Assembly: GCF_009905375.1 (NCBI RefSeq)
Contig: NW_027418135.1
Span: 62,001-126,000 of the forward strand
From: Apium graveolens
Taxonomy: Eukaryota > Streptophyta > Magnoliopsida > Apiales > Apiaceae
DNA length: 64,000 bases
Direction of reading: 5' to 3'
Under the pieces are notes generated by a model. The model did not search any database and had not been told where the DNA came from. It saw only the letters and a program-made list of their open reading frames with translations. The position numbers and the translations under genes were made by a program. Below are positions 50,715 through 61,432 of this stretch, piece after piece. Numbering within the stretch: position 1 is the first letter of the stretch; each line of letters opens with the position of its first letter.

Positions 50715-52771
50715 CTCGGGAGCCTCGACTCCCGGTTTTTGAAAAAGTTCACCTTTTGATCCCCTATACGAAGGGTATACGCAAATACCGCTTATCTCTA
50801 GCATAGGTATTATCAACTGAATCAACAGATATATGCATGAAGAATACGAAACAGGCATGCATATATACCATATCACATGCTACAATATATCGCAATAATT
50901 TGCTAAATAATCATTATGCATCTATCACAAGATAATGCATGTACAAATGTATACATCACAACAACAGTATAACGGATAGAAAACTTGCCTGAGCGACTGG
51001 GGGTTATAAATGGCCTGGGACGAGTCTGGTAACCTATAAACAACATATAAGTTGGAATTAAACAAAAGTCGCTTAAGAATCTAGATTTTAACCAATTAGA
51101 CTCTAATGCTTGCTTTTGCGCTTAACGATTCACTTACGTCGCTCGAGTACCCTCGGCTCCACCATTTTTAATAAATTAAAAATTAAGAATTTTAAAGCGA
51201 TTCTTTCGCGAGTACCTTACCAACTGCCTAATCCACTTAACATAATTGTTTTATACCCCAATTAGTCATTTAAAGTCCTTAACCAAGGTTTCAAAGTAAG
51301 GCGAGGGGTAATGGTTCGGTCGCGAAACGCCGTTACTTAAAACAGTCGTTTCTCCTAAACCGTACATCGGATTCAAACGAACCACATATCAAAACGAAGC
51401 TCGTAACATGAACTATCTAATCATGGAAATGGTCAAAACCTAACAGTGAGTTTACGGGTCCTGATTGTTAAGAACAAAACAGTCTTAAAGTAAATCGGAC
51501 ATTACGACGGCTATGTTTACGCGATTACCAAATTTTAAACTACTCCAATCAACCACAATCAATCCACAAATCAACCCATAACCACCAATACCACCAAACT
51601 TCATCCAAACCTTACTAACTCAGTCCATAACCTCATGATTTTTCCAACTTATTCAATCTCAAACAAGAGCTACTAATTATACTTAAGGTTCATCAACCAA
51701 CAACCAAGATTTATAACCCAAAATCATTATAATTCCATCCAAACTCTAAACATACAAGAATCATGCTCTCATGAACTATAACCAACAAAATCAAACCTAA
51801 TACTCAAAGTAAAGTTAGGGTTTGGAGGGGTTATACCTTCCTTGGAGAGTGGAGAATCACTTATGAAGCCTTAAATAACCACTAACTATCTTTACTAAGC
51901 TTGGATCTTGAAGAAAATATAAGAAAATACAAAGTTAGTTTCTTGAAAACACTATTCACCAAGAACTTTGATGAATTGATTAGCTATGTTAAACATGGAA
52001 TCTTGAGCTTAAACTTATGGCTCATCTTAGTTATGAATTATGGAAGCTAAAGAAACAAACCTCTTGAATTATGGTGTGTAGCTTGATTTTTGAAATTTTC
52101 TCCTTTGCTTTTCATGGAAAAGCCGAGAGCAAAGAGTGGGGGAAGAAGAAAATGTTTTTGTTTTGGTTGCTTTTGATTTTTGTGTTTGTTTTGCTTGTTA
52201 ATTAGGTTGTACCATGGTAAATATTGTGTGGCTCACAATCATCCAACAACACACTTGCTTGGTCATGCTTATGTTACCATGTGATGTCACCCTCCCTCCT
52301 TTGTCCTCTTCTCATTGGTTTGATGACATCATCCCCACTAATCTCTTTGATTAGCTTTTAATTATTTGGCTAAGGACCGCTGATCTGTTATACGATTCAC
52401 TTAACTTTTGTTTTCGTTTATCGTTTGAGGGATTATACCCGGGATCTTATTACTTAGATTTCCTTAACCTTTCTCAAAACATTATATTTCTTTTTATGAT
52501 CCCCTCTTAAAATCCTTGAATTTAAATCCTATTTATCCTGTTACCTTATACTCACTTCTTTCTGTATCTGGTGGATATTCGGGAAAAATCAAAGTGTTCG
52601 GAATTGGATTCTAACGATCTTTACATACACTTATATACCATATAGAGTACTAATAAAATCTCAGAATAACAATAGAAGAACCCCTACATAGTGTGGCATG
52701 AAAAGTTTTCTTATTCAGCAAAATCACTATTCATAAGGGTTTCAAAAATTCCAAAATTTGGGGTTATTACA
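48686..52771 (-). repeat. Right LTR of element 2 (5' LTR, 4086 bp)
   Basis: Begins TGTAACACCCCCAAATCC and ends GGGGTTATTACA on the plus strand; on the element's own strand it is the 5' LTR, followed by the primer site. It is longer than its partner mainly because of two small deletions there and an expanded TA microsatellite here (about 50659-50711). No coding sequence is supported. The minus-strand stretch around 52190-52080 resembles a pyrimidine-rich transcript leader, without a clear TATA box. Confidence 0.93.
50659..50711. repeat. Expanded TA microsatellite in one LTR
   Basis: About 26 TA repeats between AAAACTATTC and TATACTCGGG. The same place in the left LTR (about 41013-41030) has only a handful, so the tract changed length after, or during, insertion. 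A small open frame running through it, rich in Ile-Tyr pairs, is an artefact. Confidence 0.9.
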
Positions 52772-52776
52772 ATTAA
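52772..52776. repeat. Target-site duplication of element 2, right copy
   Basis: ATTAA directly after the TTACA terminus, matching 39083-39087. Confidence 0.9.
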
Positions 52777-54763
52777 CATGATAACATCATGTACATGCAA
52801 TTAGATATCCTTTTACAACCTCTTAGCGCAACATTCATTCAAGTCAATTTTGGTCCACATTTTGGTTCTAATTAACCATGTAAATCACTTTTCACCATGT
52901 TAGAGACATTTTGCACTCTAAATGAGTCACTTTCCACAATCTATATGTATAATTAACATGTTAACATCATATATACATCCAATTTGACATCCTTTTACCA
53001 CCTATTAGTTCCACTTTCATACAGGTCAATTTTGTTCCACATTTTGGTTCTAATCAACCATGTAAGTCACTTTTCACCATAATAGAGTCACTTTGCACCT
53101 TATAAGAGTCACTTTCCACAATATATACAACAATTAACATGTTAACATCATATACATCCCATTTGACATCCTTTTACTACCTATTAATATCACTTTCATA
53201 CAAGTTAATTTTATTCCACATTTTGGCTCTAATCAACCATGTAAGTCACTTTTCACCATATTAGAGTCACTTTTCACCCTATAAGAGTCACTTTCCCCAT
53301 ATATTGATACAATTAACATGTTAACATCATGTACATGCAATTAAACATCCTTTAACCACCTTTTGGTACCCTTTCCTACAAGTCAATTTTGGGCCACATT
53401 TTGGCTCTAATCAATCATGTAAGTGACTTATCACCATATTAGAGTCACTTTGCACCTTATAAGAGTCACTTGCCATCATATATTGGTACAATTAACATGT
53501 TAACATCATGAACATGAAAATAGAAATCCTTTTACCACCTCTCAGTGCCACATTCATACAAGTCAATTTTGGTCCACATTTTGGTTCTAATTAACCATGT
53601 AAGTCACATTTCACCATATTAGATTCATTTTGCAGCCTATATGAGTCACTTTCCACCATATATTTATACAATTAACATGTTAACATCATATACATCTGAA
53701 TTGACATCCTTTTACCACCTCTTAATTCCACTTTCATACAGGTCAATTTTGTTCCACATTTTGGTTCTAATCAACCATGTAAGTCACTTTTCACCATATT
53801 AGAGTCACTTTGTACTCTATAAGAGTCACTTTTCACCATATATACAACAATTAACATGTTAACATCATATACATCAAATTTCACATCCTTTTACCGCCTA
53901 TTAATGCCACTTTCCTACAAGTTAATTTTCTACCACATTTTGGCTATAATCAACCATGTAAGTCACTTTTCACCTTATTAGAGTCATTTTGCACCCTATA
54001 AGAGTCACTTGCCCCCATATATTGATACAATTAACATGTTAACATCATGTACATGCGATTACACATCTATTAACCACCTCTTGGTACCCCTTTTCCTACA
54101 AGTCAATTTTGGGCCACATTTTAGCACTAATCAATCAAGTAAGTGACTTCTCACCATATTAGAGTCACTTTGCACCATATAAGAGTCACTTGCCATCATA
54201 TATTGGTACAATTAACATGTTAATACCATGTACATGCAATTAGATATCCTTTTACAACCTCTTAGTGCCACATTCATTCAAGTCAATTTTGGTCCACATT
54301 TTGGTTTCAATGAACAATGCAAGTCAGTTTTCACCATGTTAGAGACATTTTGCACCCTAAATGAGTCACTTTCCACCATATATTTATACAATTAACATGT
54401 TAACATCATATACATCCAATTTGACATCCTTTTACCACCTATTAATGCCACTTTCATACAAGTTAATTTTATTCCACATTTTTGCTCTAATCAACAATGT
54501 AAGTCACTTTTCACCATATTAGAGTCACTTTGCACCCTATAAGAGTCACTTTCCCCATATATTGATACAATTAACATGTTAACATCATGTACATGCAATT
54601 AAACATCCTTTAACCACCTTTTGGTACCCTTTCCTACAAGTCAATTTTGGACCACATTTTGGCTCTAATCAATCATGTAAGTGACTTATCACCATATTAG
54701 AGTCACTTTGCACCTTATAAGAGTCACTTGCCATCATATATTGGTACAATTAACATGTTTACA

Positions 54764-54768
54764 TCATG
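54764..54768. repeat. Target-site duplication of element 3, left copy
   Basis: TCATG directly before the TGTTAGTG terminus, matching 62529-62533, in the satellite word ACATCATGAACATG. Confidence 0.9.
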
Positions 54769-55866
54769 TGTTAGTGTATACTGAAAATATTTATTTGAAG
54801 TATGTACATTTATTTCTGGCCAGTTTATTTGAGAATCATTTGAATGTTTACATGTTGTCTATTAATTAAATATTGTGAACAATCTAGTATCAAATAGGAT
54901 ACAGAATATTAGATTGTTAAATACGGTTGTATAATATAATAAGGTTCACAGCACAGGTGGTGTTGGACAATCCACTGGTATGGCTGTAGTATTATTTAGA
55001 TTAGTTTATATTGACTAATAAATAATGCTAGTATGCTTTGTGTATATTGAATAGGATCAAATTTAGAATTGTTCCCTTAATACTGATTAAGAAGAAGAAC
55101 TAAGATTCTATGTTATTATTAATGCTTAGGTTCTTAATCCGGAAATAGTAATTGACACGTGTATATTATTTACATGCTTTGATTTATATATGAAATAATT
55201 CTTTTGAATTATATCATTATATTTTGGGTGATGGAATTATATACATGGTGGATATTATTTATTGAAGGAATCCATGTCCTGATAATATTCGGGTTAATGA
55301 TGTCCCCTTGAAAGCTCAAAAAGATTTAATTATGTGAAACCCTGCAGGTGGAATTTATTCTGGCATAATTAAATAAAGGTTGAGTGGATGATCAAGGATA
55401 AAAGATATTAATTAAATAAATTATCAGTAATTTATTTAATTAATGGACATATGATATTTTAAACATGGGGAATTTAATAAGCAAATAATATTGGAACCGA
55501 ATTAAATAAATTACGGTATTAGGAAAGGTAGTGCAAATATTAATTTTTTAGTGGATTGAATTAATATTTAATTACATTGGGCTAGGCTCAAGATGTAATT
55601 AGAAGGCTCAACCTAATTATCCATGGTCCCTATTGTAGCCTATATATATATTCTTATTCTCTTCTTGCTTGGGATTGTGTGAAAACATATTGTAGCCACC
55701 AAGGAGCAAGAAGAGAGGATAACTTGAGAAGACGGAGGCCACACTTCGCTCAAGGGAATTTGGGAATACAATAGAAGAGCGTGGAATCAACCATTAACAA
55801 GGTAATCCTCTTTTCGTAATCTTTATCGTAAAACGTAGTAACACCCTAAGTCCGTGGTTGCCAACA
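54769..55866 (+). repeat. 5' LTR of element 3 (1098 bp)
   Basis: Starts TGTTAGTGTATACTG and ends GTGGTTGCCAACA. Nearly the same length and sequence as the 3' LTR. U3 is AT-rich with many TTAATTAAATAAA-like words. A TATA box and a probable transcript start lie near 55641-55680. No coding sequence. Confidence 0.95.
55641..55650 (+). promoter_or_regulatory. Candidate TATA box in the 5' LTR of element 3
   Basis: TATATATATA after TGTAGCC, about 215 bp before the LTR end, followed by a pyrimidine-rich stretch (TTCTTATTCTCTTCTTGC) that suits a transcription start some 30 bases downstream. The 3' LTR has the same motif shortened by 2 bp near 62306. Inferred from motif and position only. Confidence 0.45.
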
Positions 55867-55867
55867 A

Positions 55868-55881
55868 TTGGTATCAAGAGC
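55868..55881 (+). other. Primer-binding site of element 3
   Basis: TTGGTATCAAGAGC begins one base after the 5' LTR. It is the tRNA-iMet-type site with one extra A relative to TGGTATCAGAGC, a form common in plant copia elements. Confidence 0.85.
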
Positions 55882-56025
55882 CTGGTAATGGGTTCTACGT
55901 TTTATGATATAATGTCCATGTCGTAATTATATATGCGTGTATATAGTGTTTTGCTTGTATTGTTTTTGATGCAGGTTGTTAATCCACTATTATGGCCATG
56001 TATATTTTAATTATGTGTTTGGATC

Positions 56026-56084
56026 CCACGTGGTTTAATCGTGGTTAATTTTTGTTTTGGTTTCCACGTGGTTTAATCGTGGTT
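56026..56084 (+). repeat. Duplicated CACGTG segment in the copia leader
   Basis: CCACGTGGTTTAATCGTGG occurs at about 56026 and again at 56064, 38 bp apart, each with the palindrome CACGTG (56027-56032 and 56065-56070), the core of plant G-box elements. A diverged third copy (CACGAGGGTTGATCGTG) follows from 56093. The position is downstream of the expected transcript start. Confidence 0.7.
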
Positions 56085-56322
56085 GTAATTTACACGAGGG
56101 TTGATCGTGTTAGAATAGATTTTACAAAATTAGTTTTGTATTAGATCTATTTTTTTGTAATTGTTCCGGGTATTTTGTAATAGTTATGTGCGATCGGAAA
56201 TCAATTCCGGTAGTTTTTTGTTCCGCTGTGCGATTACAAGGTGCTGCTGTTGATGTTTGGATCGAACAAAATCAAAACAAAACTCACAGAAAAGCAACAG
56301 GCGCGCGCGCTGCGACCGTTGT

Positions 56323-56423
56323 GGCAGCTGGGGCTGCTGGGGCCGCTGCGGCAGCTGGGGCTGCTGGGGCCGCTGCGGCAGCTGGGGCTACTGGGGCTGT
56401 TGGGGCTGCTGGGGGCGTCGGGG
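56323..56423 (+). repeat. GC-rich minisatellite in the copia leader
   Basis: Two copies of a 27-bp unit beginning GCAGCTGGGGCTGCTGGGG, then a diverged third, itself made of 9-bp CTGGGGCTG-like steps. GC content is far above the surrounding DNA. It lies between GCGCGCGCGC-containing sequence and a G-rich edge (GGGGCGCGC). Confidence 0.85.
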
Positions 56424-57418
56424 CGCGCTTGGGGCAGATTTTTTTTGAAAGCTGGATTTTTTTTCAAGGGCCATAATAGTGGAAAATTTATTTTAATTTT
56501 TTCCATTAAATTTTAATTATTGCTTTAATTTATTGATTATGTGTGTCGTTAATTATGTGTGTAATTCTTTTAAAATTGCATGTTTAACTTAATTAGGACG
56601 ACATGGACATAAAATTTATTTATTGCTTTAATTAAATGTTATATGTTGCTAAATATATGTGTGTATTTTGAATGCATGATTAGACATAATTATAACAACA
56701 TAGGGCCCCATTTAATTTTAAAATTTCTCAATTTTAATAAAAAATTCTAAGTGGGAGAGGGAATTAATATGAAATTAAATCCCATGGTCTCCATTATTGG
56801 TTGTAGGTAATTTAACATAAAGACGAATATAAATTATATATACGTCACCCATCATGGCATGTAATTTATGGTGTCTAGAATGTTATAGAAATTACTAGAA
56901 CAAACTTCTTAAATTAATTTTTAAAAGGAATAAAATACGGATTTTCTTTATTTCTGATTTGGGGCGATTTTGTCAAAAACGAGTTCATCGAACTTGTAAG
57001 GCTGTGGGTTTTAAGCGGGACCGATGTGACTCCTCCACTACCTGGAAATCAAACCATTGATGAATATTGAATTGAAGTATTCTATTCAAGGCAAAATTAC
57101 GAATATTGGAAGGTATACCCATCGTGGCGTACCAAGTTTTATAGATTTCAAATAATTTAAGATTTGATGATGGTATACACTTAGCTATGAAAAATAATAT
57201 AGTCCACCCCAACGTGGCATATTGTTTAGTAATAGGACCGAAGTAACATTTAAACAAAATTAGGTGGTATACATGTCACACATCGTGGCGTACCAGAAGC
57301 TTATGGTGTTTAGATGTTAGTGCATTAAATTTTAATAATTGTTAGAGGAATCAATAGATCTTAATAATTAATGCACCCTTATTTATGTGATGTTTTTATG
57401 CATGATTCTCAGGATAAA

Positions 57419-57988
57419 ATGGGCTTTAATCCATTATTCACCATACTTAAGGATAACAAACTTACCAGACCTAACTATATTGAATGGAAACGAAATTTGG
57501 ACATTGTGTTGACTGCTGAGGAGTACAAGTTTTGCACTTATGAACCCAAGCCTGAACAGCCTGCTGTTGATGCTCCTGAAGATGAGAAAGAGTATTATAA
57601 ACGGTGGATTAAGGCTGATGAGATGTCGCGATGTTACATTCTGGCAGCAATGTCGGGTGTTTTGCAGCATCAGCATCAGTCTATGGTCACTGCTTCGGAT
57701 ATGCTCTTTAATCTCAAGGAACTTTTTGGAGATCAGAATAGGGCTGCTAGGCAAGTAGCCATGAAGGCTTTAATGAACACTCAGATGGCTGAAGGCACAC
57801 CTGTAAGGGATCATGTTCTCAAGATGATGTCGCATCTGAATAAGATAGAGATCCTTGGTGCTGAACTTGACGGGGAAACCCAGATTGACATTATCCTTAT
57901 GAGCTTGTCCAAGAGTTTTGAGCAGTTCCGCTTGAATTACAACATGAACAAGAGGCAGTATAGTCTCGCGGAACTGCTGACAGAACTT
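57419..57988 (+). pseudogene. gag: GAG (capsid) segment of element 3
   Basis: 190 open codons of the copia GAG domain (UBN2-type), with KLTRPNYIEWKRNLDIVLTA near the N-terminus, RCYILAAMSG, and LSKSFEQFRLNYNMNKRQYS near the end. In an intact element it would form the virus-like particle shell. It ends at a TAG where relatives usually read LLTELQAAEG, and the same frame continues after the stop, so the stop is a single-base change and not the natural end of a separate gag gene. Confidence 0.85.
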
Positions 57989-57991
57989 TAG

Positions 57992-58567
57992 GCAGCTGAG
58001 GGATTATTTCGGCAGAGTGTTCAAGTGAATGTGGCTGAGAAAGGTTCTTCCTCTAAGCCGAAAGGTATTAAGAAGAAGAAAAATGCTCAGACACAGAAAG
58101 CTGTGAAGGCAGTGGGAGTTCAGGGTGGTGTGAAAAAGCCTAAGGGAAAGTGCTTCAGATGCAAACAGTCAGGTCACTGGAAACAGGATTGTCCTCTTCC
58201 TAAGAAGACAAACAATACTGGTATGTCTCTTTCTCTAGTTACAGAAACATTTATAGCGGCTATATCTATGAGCACTTGGTGTGTAGATACAGGAGCCACT
58301 GATCATGTTTGTAATTCTATGCAGGGGTTCCAGCTATCCAGAATGCTTAGAGATGGTGAGATATACGTGTTCATGGGAGATGCTACGAAAGTAGCAGTAG
58401 TTGCAGTAGGAGTTATTCATTTATCTTTTGGTTCTGATAGGATTTTGGTTTTGAACAATTGTCTTTATGTACCTTCTTTTAGAAGGAATTTAATTTCGGT
58501 TTCTAAACTTGCTTTGGATGGTTATAATGTTTGTTTGGATCGTAATGTTTTTATTATGATGAATAAA
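57992..58567 (+). pseudogene. Zinc knuckle and protease segment of element 3
   Basis: Same frame as GAG. A lysine-rich linker leads to a CCHC zinc knuckle, CFRCKQSGHWKQDC (58151-58192), which binds RNA in the family. The aspartic protease follows, with WCVDTGATDHVCN; the active Asp codon is at 58286-58288, and LYVPSFRRNLISVSKLA closes the domain. Known motifs are all intact. The segment stops at TGA 58568-58570, where CGA would be expected by context. Confidence 0.85.
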
Positions 58568-58570
58568 TGA

Positions 58571-59664
58571 ATTATATGTTCTGGTACATTGCAAGACAAT
58601 TTGTATATAATTAATCCTAGTCAACCTGCACTGCAACTGCAATTTAGGGAATTGAACAACACATCTTCTAACTCTACTAAAAGAAAGGAACCTTCTAGTT
58701 TGAACCAAACATATCTTTGGCACTTGAGATTAGGTCATATTAACTTGAGGAGGATTCAAAGACTGGTAGTAGACAGGCCTTTAAGCTCATTGGCAGTGGA
58801 GCCATTTCCAGTTTGTGAATCCTGCTTGGAAGGTAAAATGACTAATAGGCCTTTCAAGGCAAAGGGGACTAGAGCCAAACAAGTATTAGAATTGGTTCAC
58901 TCTGATTTATGTGGACCCATGAATATCCAAGCAAGAGGTGGTTATGAATATTTCGTCACTTTCATTGATGATTATTCTAGATATGGGTACGTTATTTGTT
59001 ACGCCGTAAGTCTGAGTGCTTTGATAAGTTCAAAGAGTACAAAGCTAAAACGGAGAAGCGACTTAATAAAAGTATCAAGTCACTACGATCAGATCGTGGT
59101 GGCGAATACTTGCTTGGAGAATTTAGGGAATATTTATCATAAAATGGGATAGAATCCCAGTTAACTGCACCAAGCACACCCCAGCAGAACGGTGTAGTAG
59201 AGAGAAGGAACCAGAGTCTTTTAGAGAGTGTTAGATCGATGATGAGTTATTCGGATTTACCCAAGTCGTTTTGGGGACATGCCTTAGAGACAACAACTTA
59301 TCTTCTGAACTTAGTACCTTCTAAGTCGGTTCCTAAAACCCCCTTAGAATTGTGGACCGGGGATAAACCGAGTCTAAGACATATTCGAATATGGGGTTGT
59401 CCAGCACATATGCTGAACAAGAACGCGACTAAGTTAGAATCTCGTACAGAAGTAAGGTTGTTTGTAGGCTACCCCATGGGAACGAAAGGATATTTATTTT
59501 ATAGTCCGAAGAATCGGGATGTCATTGTTAGCACCAATGCAAGAGTCTTGGAGGAGGACTATATAATGAATCACAAACCCATGAGTAGTGTCGTTTTTTT
59601 AGAGGAACTAGTGGGAGGGACAAATAATACCCATGAAGCTGTAGTACAAGTAGAACAACCATAA
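58571..59664 (+). pseudogene. Integrase segment of element 3
   Basis: Starts with the pre-integrase region and zinc finger (LWHLRLGHIN, later CESCLEGK). The catalytic core shows its first Asp in HSDLCGPM (58904-58906), the second in RSDRGGEY (59092-59094) and the Glu in NGVVERRN (59200-59202), so the DDE residues survive. A one-base deletion near 58991 shifts the frame between the first and second Asp, and TAA 59140-59142 interrupts the core. The C-terminal part runs FWGHALETTTYLLNLVPSKS to VEQP, ending at TAA 59662-59664. Integrase would insert the element DNA into chromosomes. Confidence 0.88.
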
Positions 59665-60560
59665 CATAATGTACAACCTGTCACTAATACCGCACCAGTG
59701 CCTCGTCGTAGTGGGAAGGTTGTTCAACAGCCTGATAGATTCATGTTTTTGGGAGAGTCTTCAGACTTGGTCCCTGGTGAACATGATGATGATCCCCGTA
59801 CATACGAAGAGGCAGTACAAGACAAAGATGCAGATCTTTGGCAAAAGGCGATGGAATCTGAGATAGAATCAATGTTTCTAATCAGGTCTGGGAGCTCGTG
59901 GAACCACCCAAAGGTATAAAACCTATTGGATGTAAGTGGATCTACAAGAAAAAGAGGGGATTAGATAAAAAGGTAAAAGCCTGGAAAGCAAGACTTGTTG
60001 CGAAAGGGTATACTCAGAAAGAAGGTATCGATTATGAGGAAACCTTTTCACCGGTAGTCATGCTTAAGTCAATCCGTATTCTGTTATCTATAGCAGCTCA
60101 TCTCGATTATGAGATTTGGCAAATGAATGTCAAGACAACTTTTCTTAATGGAAGTCTTGAAGAAACCATCTATATGTAGCAACCAAAAGGATTCATTAAG
60201 GAAGGCCAAGAGCATCTGGTATGTAAGCTTAAGAGGTCTATTTATGGACTTAAACAAGCTTCTAGAGACTGGAATATTCGTTTTGATCAGGTAGTCCAGT
60301 CATATGGATTTGATCAAAGTCCAAGCGAATCGTGCGTGTATAAGAGAAGTGAAGGTAATGCAATGGTTTTTCTAGTACTATATGTAGATGATATTTTACT
60401 CATTGGAAACAATGTTGAGATGTTGTCATCAGTAAAGACATGGTTGTTCAAACAATTTGACATGAAGGACTTAGGTGAAGCGACATACATCCTTGGGATC
60501 AAAGTTATAAGGGATCGCAAAAAAAAGGATGTTGGCTTTAACTCAAGAGCCCTACATTGA
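59665..60560 (+). pseudogene. Reverse transcriptase segment of element 3
   Basis: After the integrase-RT linker (VPRRSGKVVQQPDRFMFLG, TYEEAVQDKDADLWQKAM) a one-base loss near 59878 changes frame. RT then reads [57 protein letters not shown], and the catalytic YVDD at 60381-60392. KTTFLNG stands where most relatives have KTAFLNG. TAG 60177-60179 interrupts the palm region. The frame ends after an extra A in the run at 60519-60526. Confidence 0.88.
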
Positions 60561-61362
60561 TGAAGTATTAGCTCGTTTTAACATGCAGAACTCCAAGAAA
60601 GATTTTTTACCTTTTAAGCATGGAGTTGCTCTATCTAAGAAGCAGTGTCCTTCGACACCTAAGGATATAGAGATCATGAAAGTAGTTCCTTATGCTTCAG
60701 CATGTGGAAGCTTAATGTATGCTATGTTATGTACGAGGCCTGACATCTGCTTTGCTGTAGGCATGGTTAGTAGATATCAGTCGAACCCAGGTCAGGAACA
60801 TTGGAGTGCAGTAAAAACTATACTCAAGTACCTGAGAAGGACTAAGGAGTATATGTTAATTTACAAGTCCTCAGATCTATTTCCTTTGGGATATACTGAT
60901 TTAGATTTCCAATCAGATAGGGATAAGAGGAAATCAACCTCGGGATATGTTTTTACTTTGGGAGGTGGAGCCGTTATATGGAGGAGTGTAAAGCAGAAAT
61001 GCATTGCAGACTCCACCATGGAGGCCGAGTACGTGGTGGCCTCTGAGGCTGCCAAGGAGGCTGTATGGTTCAGGAACTTCCTTTTGGACTTAGATGTGGT
61101 ACCTAATTTGCCTAGGAGCTTGACGGTGTATTGTGATAACACTGGTGCTGTGGCAAATTCAAAGGAACCGCGAGACCACAAAGCAGCTAAACATATTGAA
61201 CGTAAGTATCATCTCATACGAGGAATCGTAAAGCGAGGGGATATAGTTGTGGCTCACATATCATCAGAAGACAACCGAGCAGATCCTTTCACAAAGAGCT
61301 TGCCAACCAAGGTTTTTGACAAGCATGTGGAAGCGATAGGAGTCAGATGGATGGACACATAG
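60529..61362 (+). pseudogene. RT end and RNase H segment of element 3
   Basis: The longest open piece, 277 codons, in the frame restored after the A-run insertion. It contains YASACGSLMYAMLCTRPDIC at the end of RT, then RNase H with GYTDLDFQSDRDKRKSTSGY, STMEAEYVVASEAAKEAVWF, TVYCDNTGAVANSKEP and HIERKYHLIRG, and a normal end at TAG 61360-61362. The acidic residues expected at the RNase H active site (D in YTDLD, E in MEAEY, D in YCDN) are present. In an intact element it would remove the RNA strand after reverse transcription. Confidence 0.9.
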
Positions 61363-61421
61363 ATTTTTATGTAATAGTGGATTAAATAAACACTGATGAA
61401 CACATAGAATTTTTTGAGTAT

Positions 61422-61432
61422 AAGTGGGAGAT
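61422..61432 (+). other. Polypurine tract of element 3
   Basis: AAGTGGGAGAT-type purine tract ending directly at the TGTTAG start of the 3' LTR, in the usual place for plus-strand priming. Confidence 0.85.

Larger units (their letters stand above)
39088..52771 (-). mobile_element. Complete-ended Ty3/gypsy retrotransposon (element 2, 13.7 kb)
   Basis: Two long LTRs (39088-43094 and 48686-52771), a tRNA-iMet primer site beside the right LTR and a polypurine tract beside the left LTR show minus-strand orientation. The target duplication is ATTAA at 39083-39087 and 52772-52776; removing the element restores a normal satellite monomer junction. The 5.6-kb interior holds remnants of a leader ORF, RNase H, the integrase start, gag, and the integrase C-terminus with a probable chromodomain, in an abnormal order. 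PR and RT are not recognisable. The chromovirus (Tekay-like) assignment rests on the integrase tail. The element cannot encode working proteins. Confidence 0.93.
52772..54768. repeat. Satellite array, block 3
   Basis: About eleven monomers in the order 6-7-1-2-8-3-4-5, a full octamer, followed by 6-1-2 up to the copia insertion. It carries the GCGATTACACATC type-5 variant. It starts with ATTAA (52772-52776), the second copy of element 2's target duplication, and ends with TCATG (54764-54768), the first copy of the copia duplication. A 62-codon frame running from it into the copia LTR is chance. Confidence 0.95.
55882..57418 (+). other. Long untranslated leader of element 3
   Basis: About 1.5 kb between primer site and gag without a supported gene. 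It contains a duplicated segment with CACGTG (56026-56084), a GC-rich minisatellite (56323-56423), and four diverged copies of a motif resembling CATCGTGGCGTACC near 56850, 57120, 57210 and 57281. Open frames across the minisatellite on both strands are low-complexity and unlikely to be proteins. Long leaders can hold packaging and translation signals, but I see none that I can name. Confidence 0.6.
57419..61362 (+). pseudogene. gag-pol: copia gag-pol polyprotein, broken
   Basis: One ancestral frame from MGFNPLFTIL to VEAIGVRWMDT, about 1315 codons, a normal length for a copia polyprotein. The start is the ATG at 57419; an upstream in-frame ATG at 57371 is also possible. Lesions: TAG 57989-57991, TGA 58568-58570, loss of one base near 58991, TAA 59140-59142, TAA 59662-59664, loss of one base near 59878, TAG 60177-60179, and one extra A in the A8 run 60519-60526. 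Everything else stays alignable to the family. All five stops could arise from CAG, CAA or CGA by one C-to-T change. Confidence 0.93.

Noticed and set aside
32331..52771. Elements 1 and 2 being two parts of one nested element
   Set aside because: Their LTR sequences differ, each has its own primer site and LTR terminus, and normal satellite separates them.
56186..56516. Overlapping alanine/glycine- and proline/serine-rich frames on both strands of the copia leader
   Set aside because: All derive from the GC-rich minisatellite and surrounding leader. They have no conserved start or domain and are on mutually exclusive frames.
60861..61181. Minus-strand frame of 106 codons within the copia RNase H
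   Set aside because: Antisense shadow of the RNase H coding strand, which carries the recognisable motifs.
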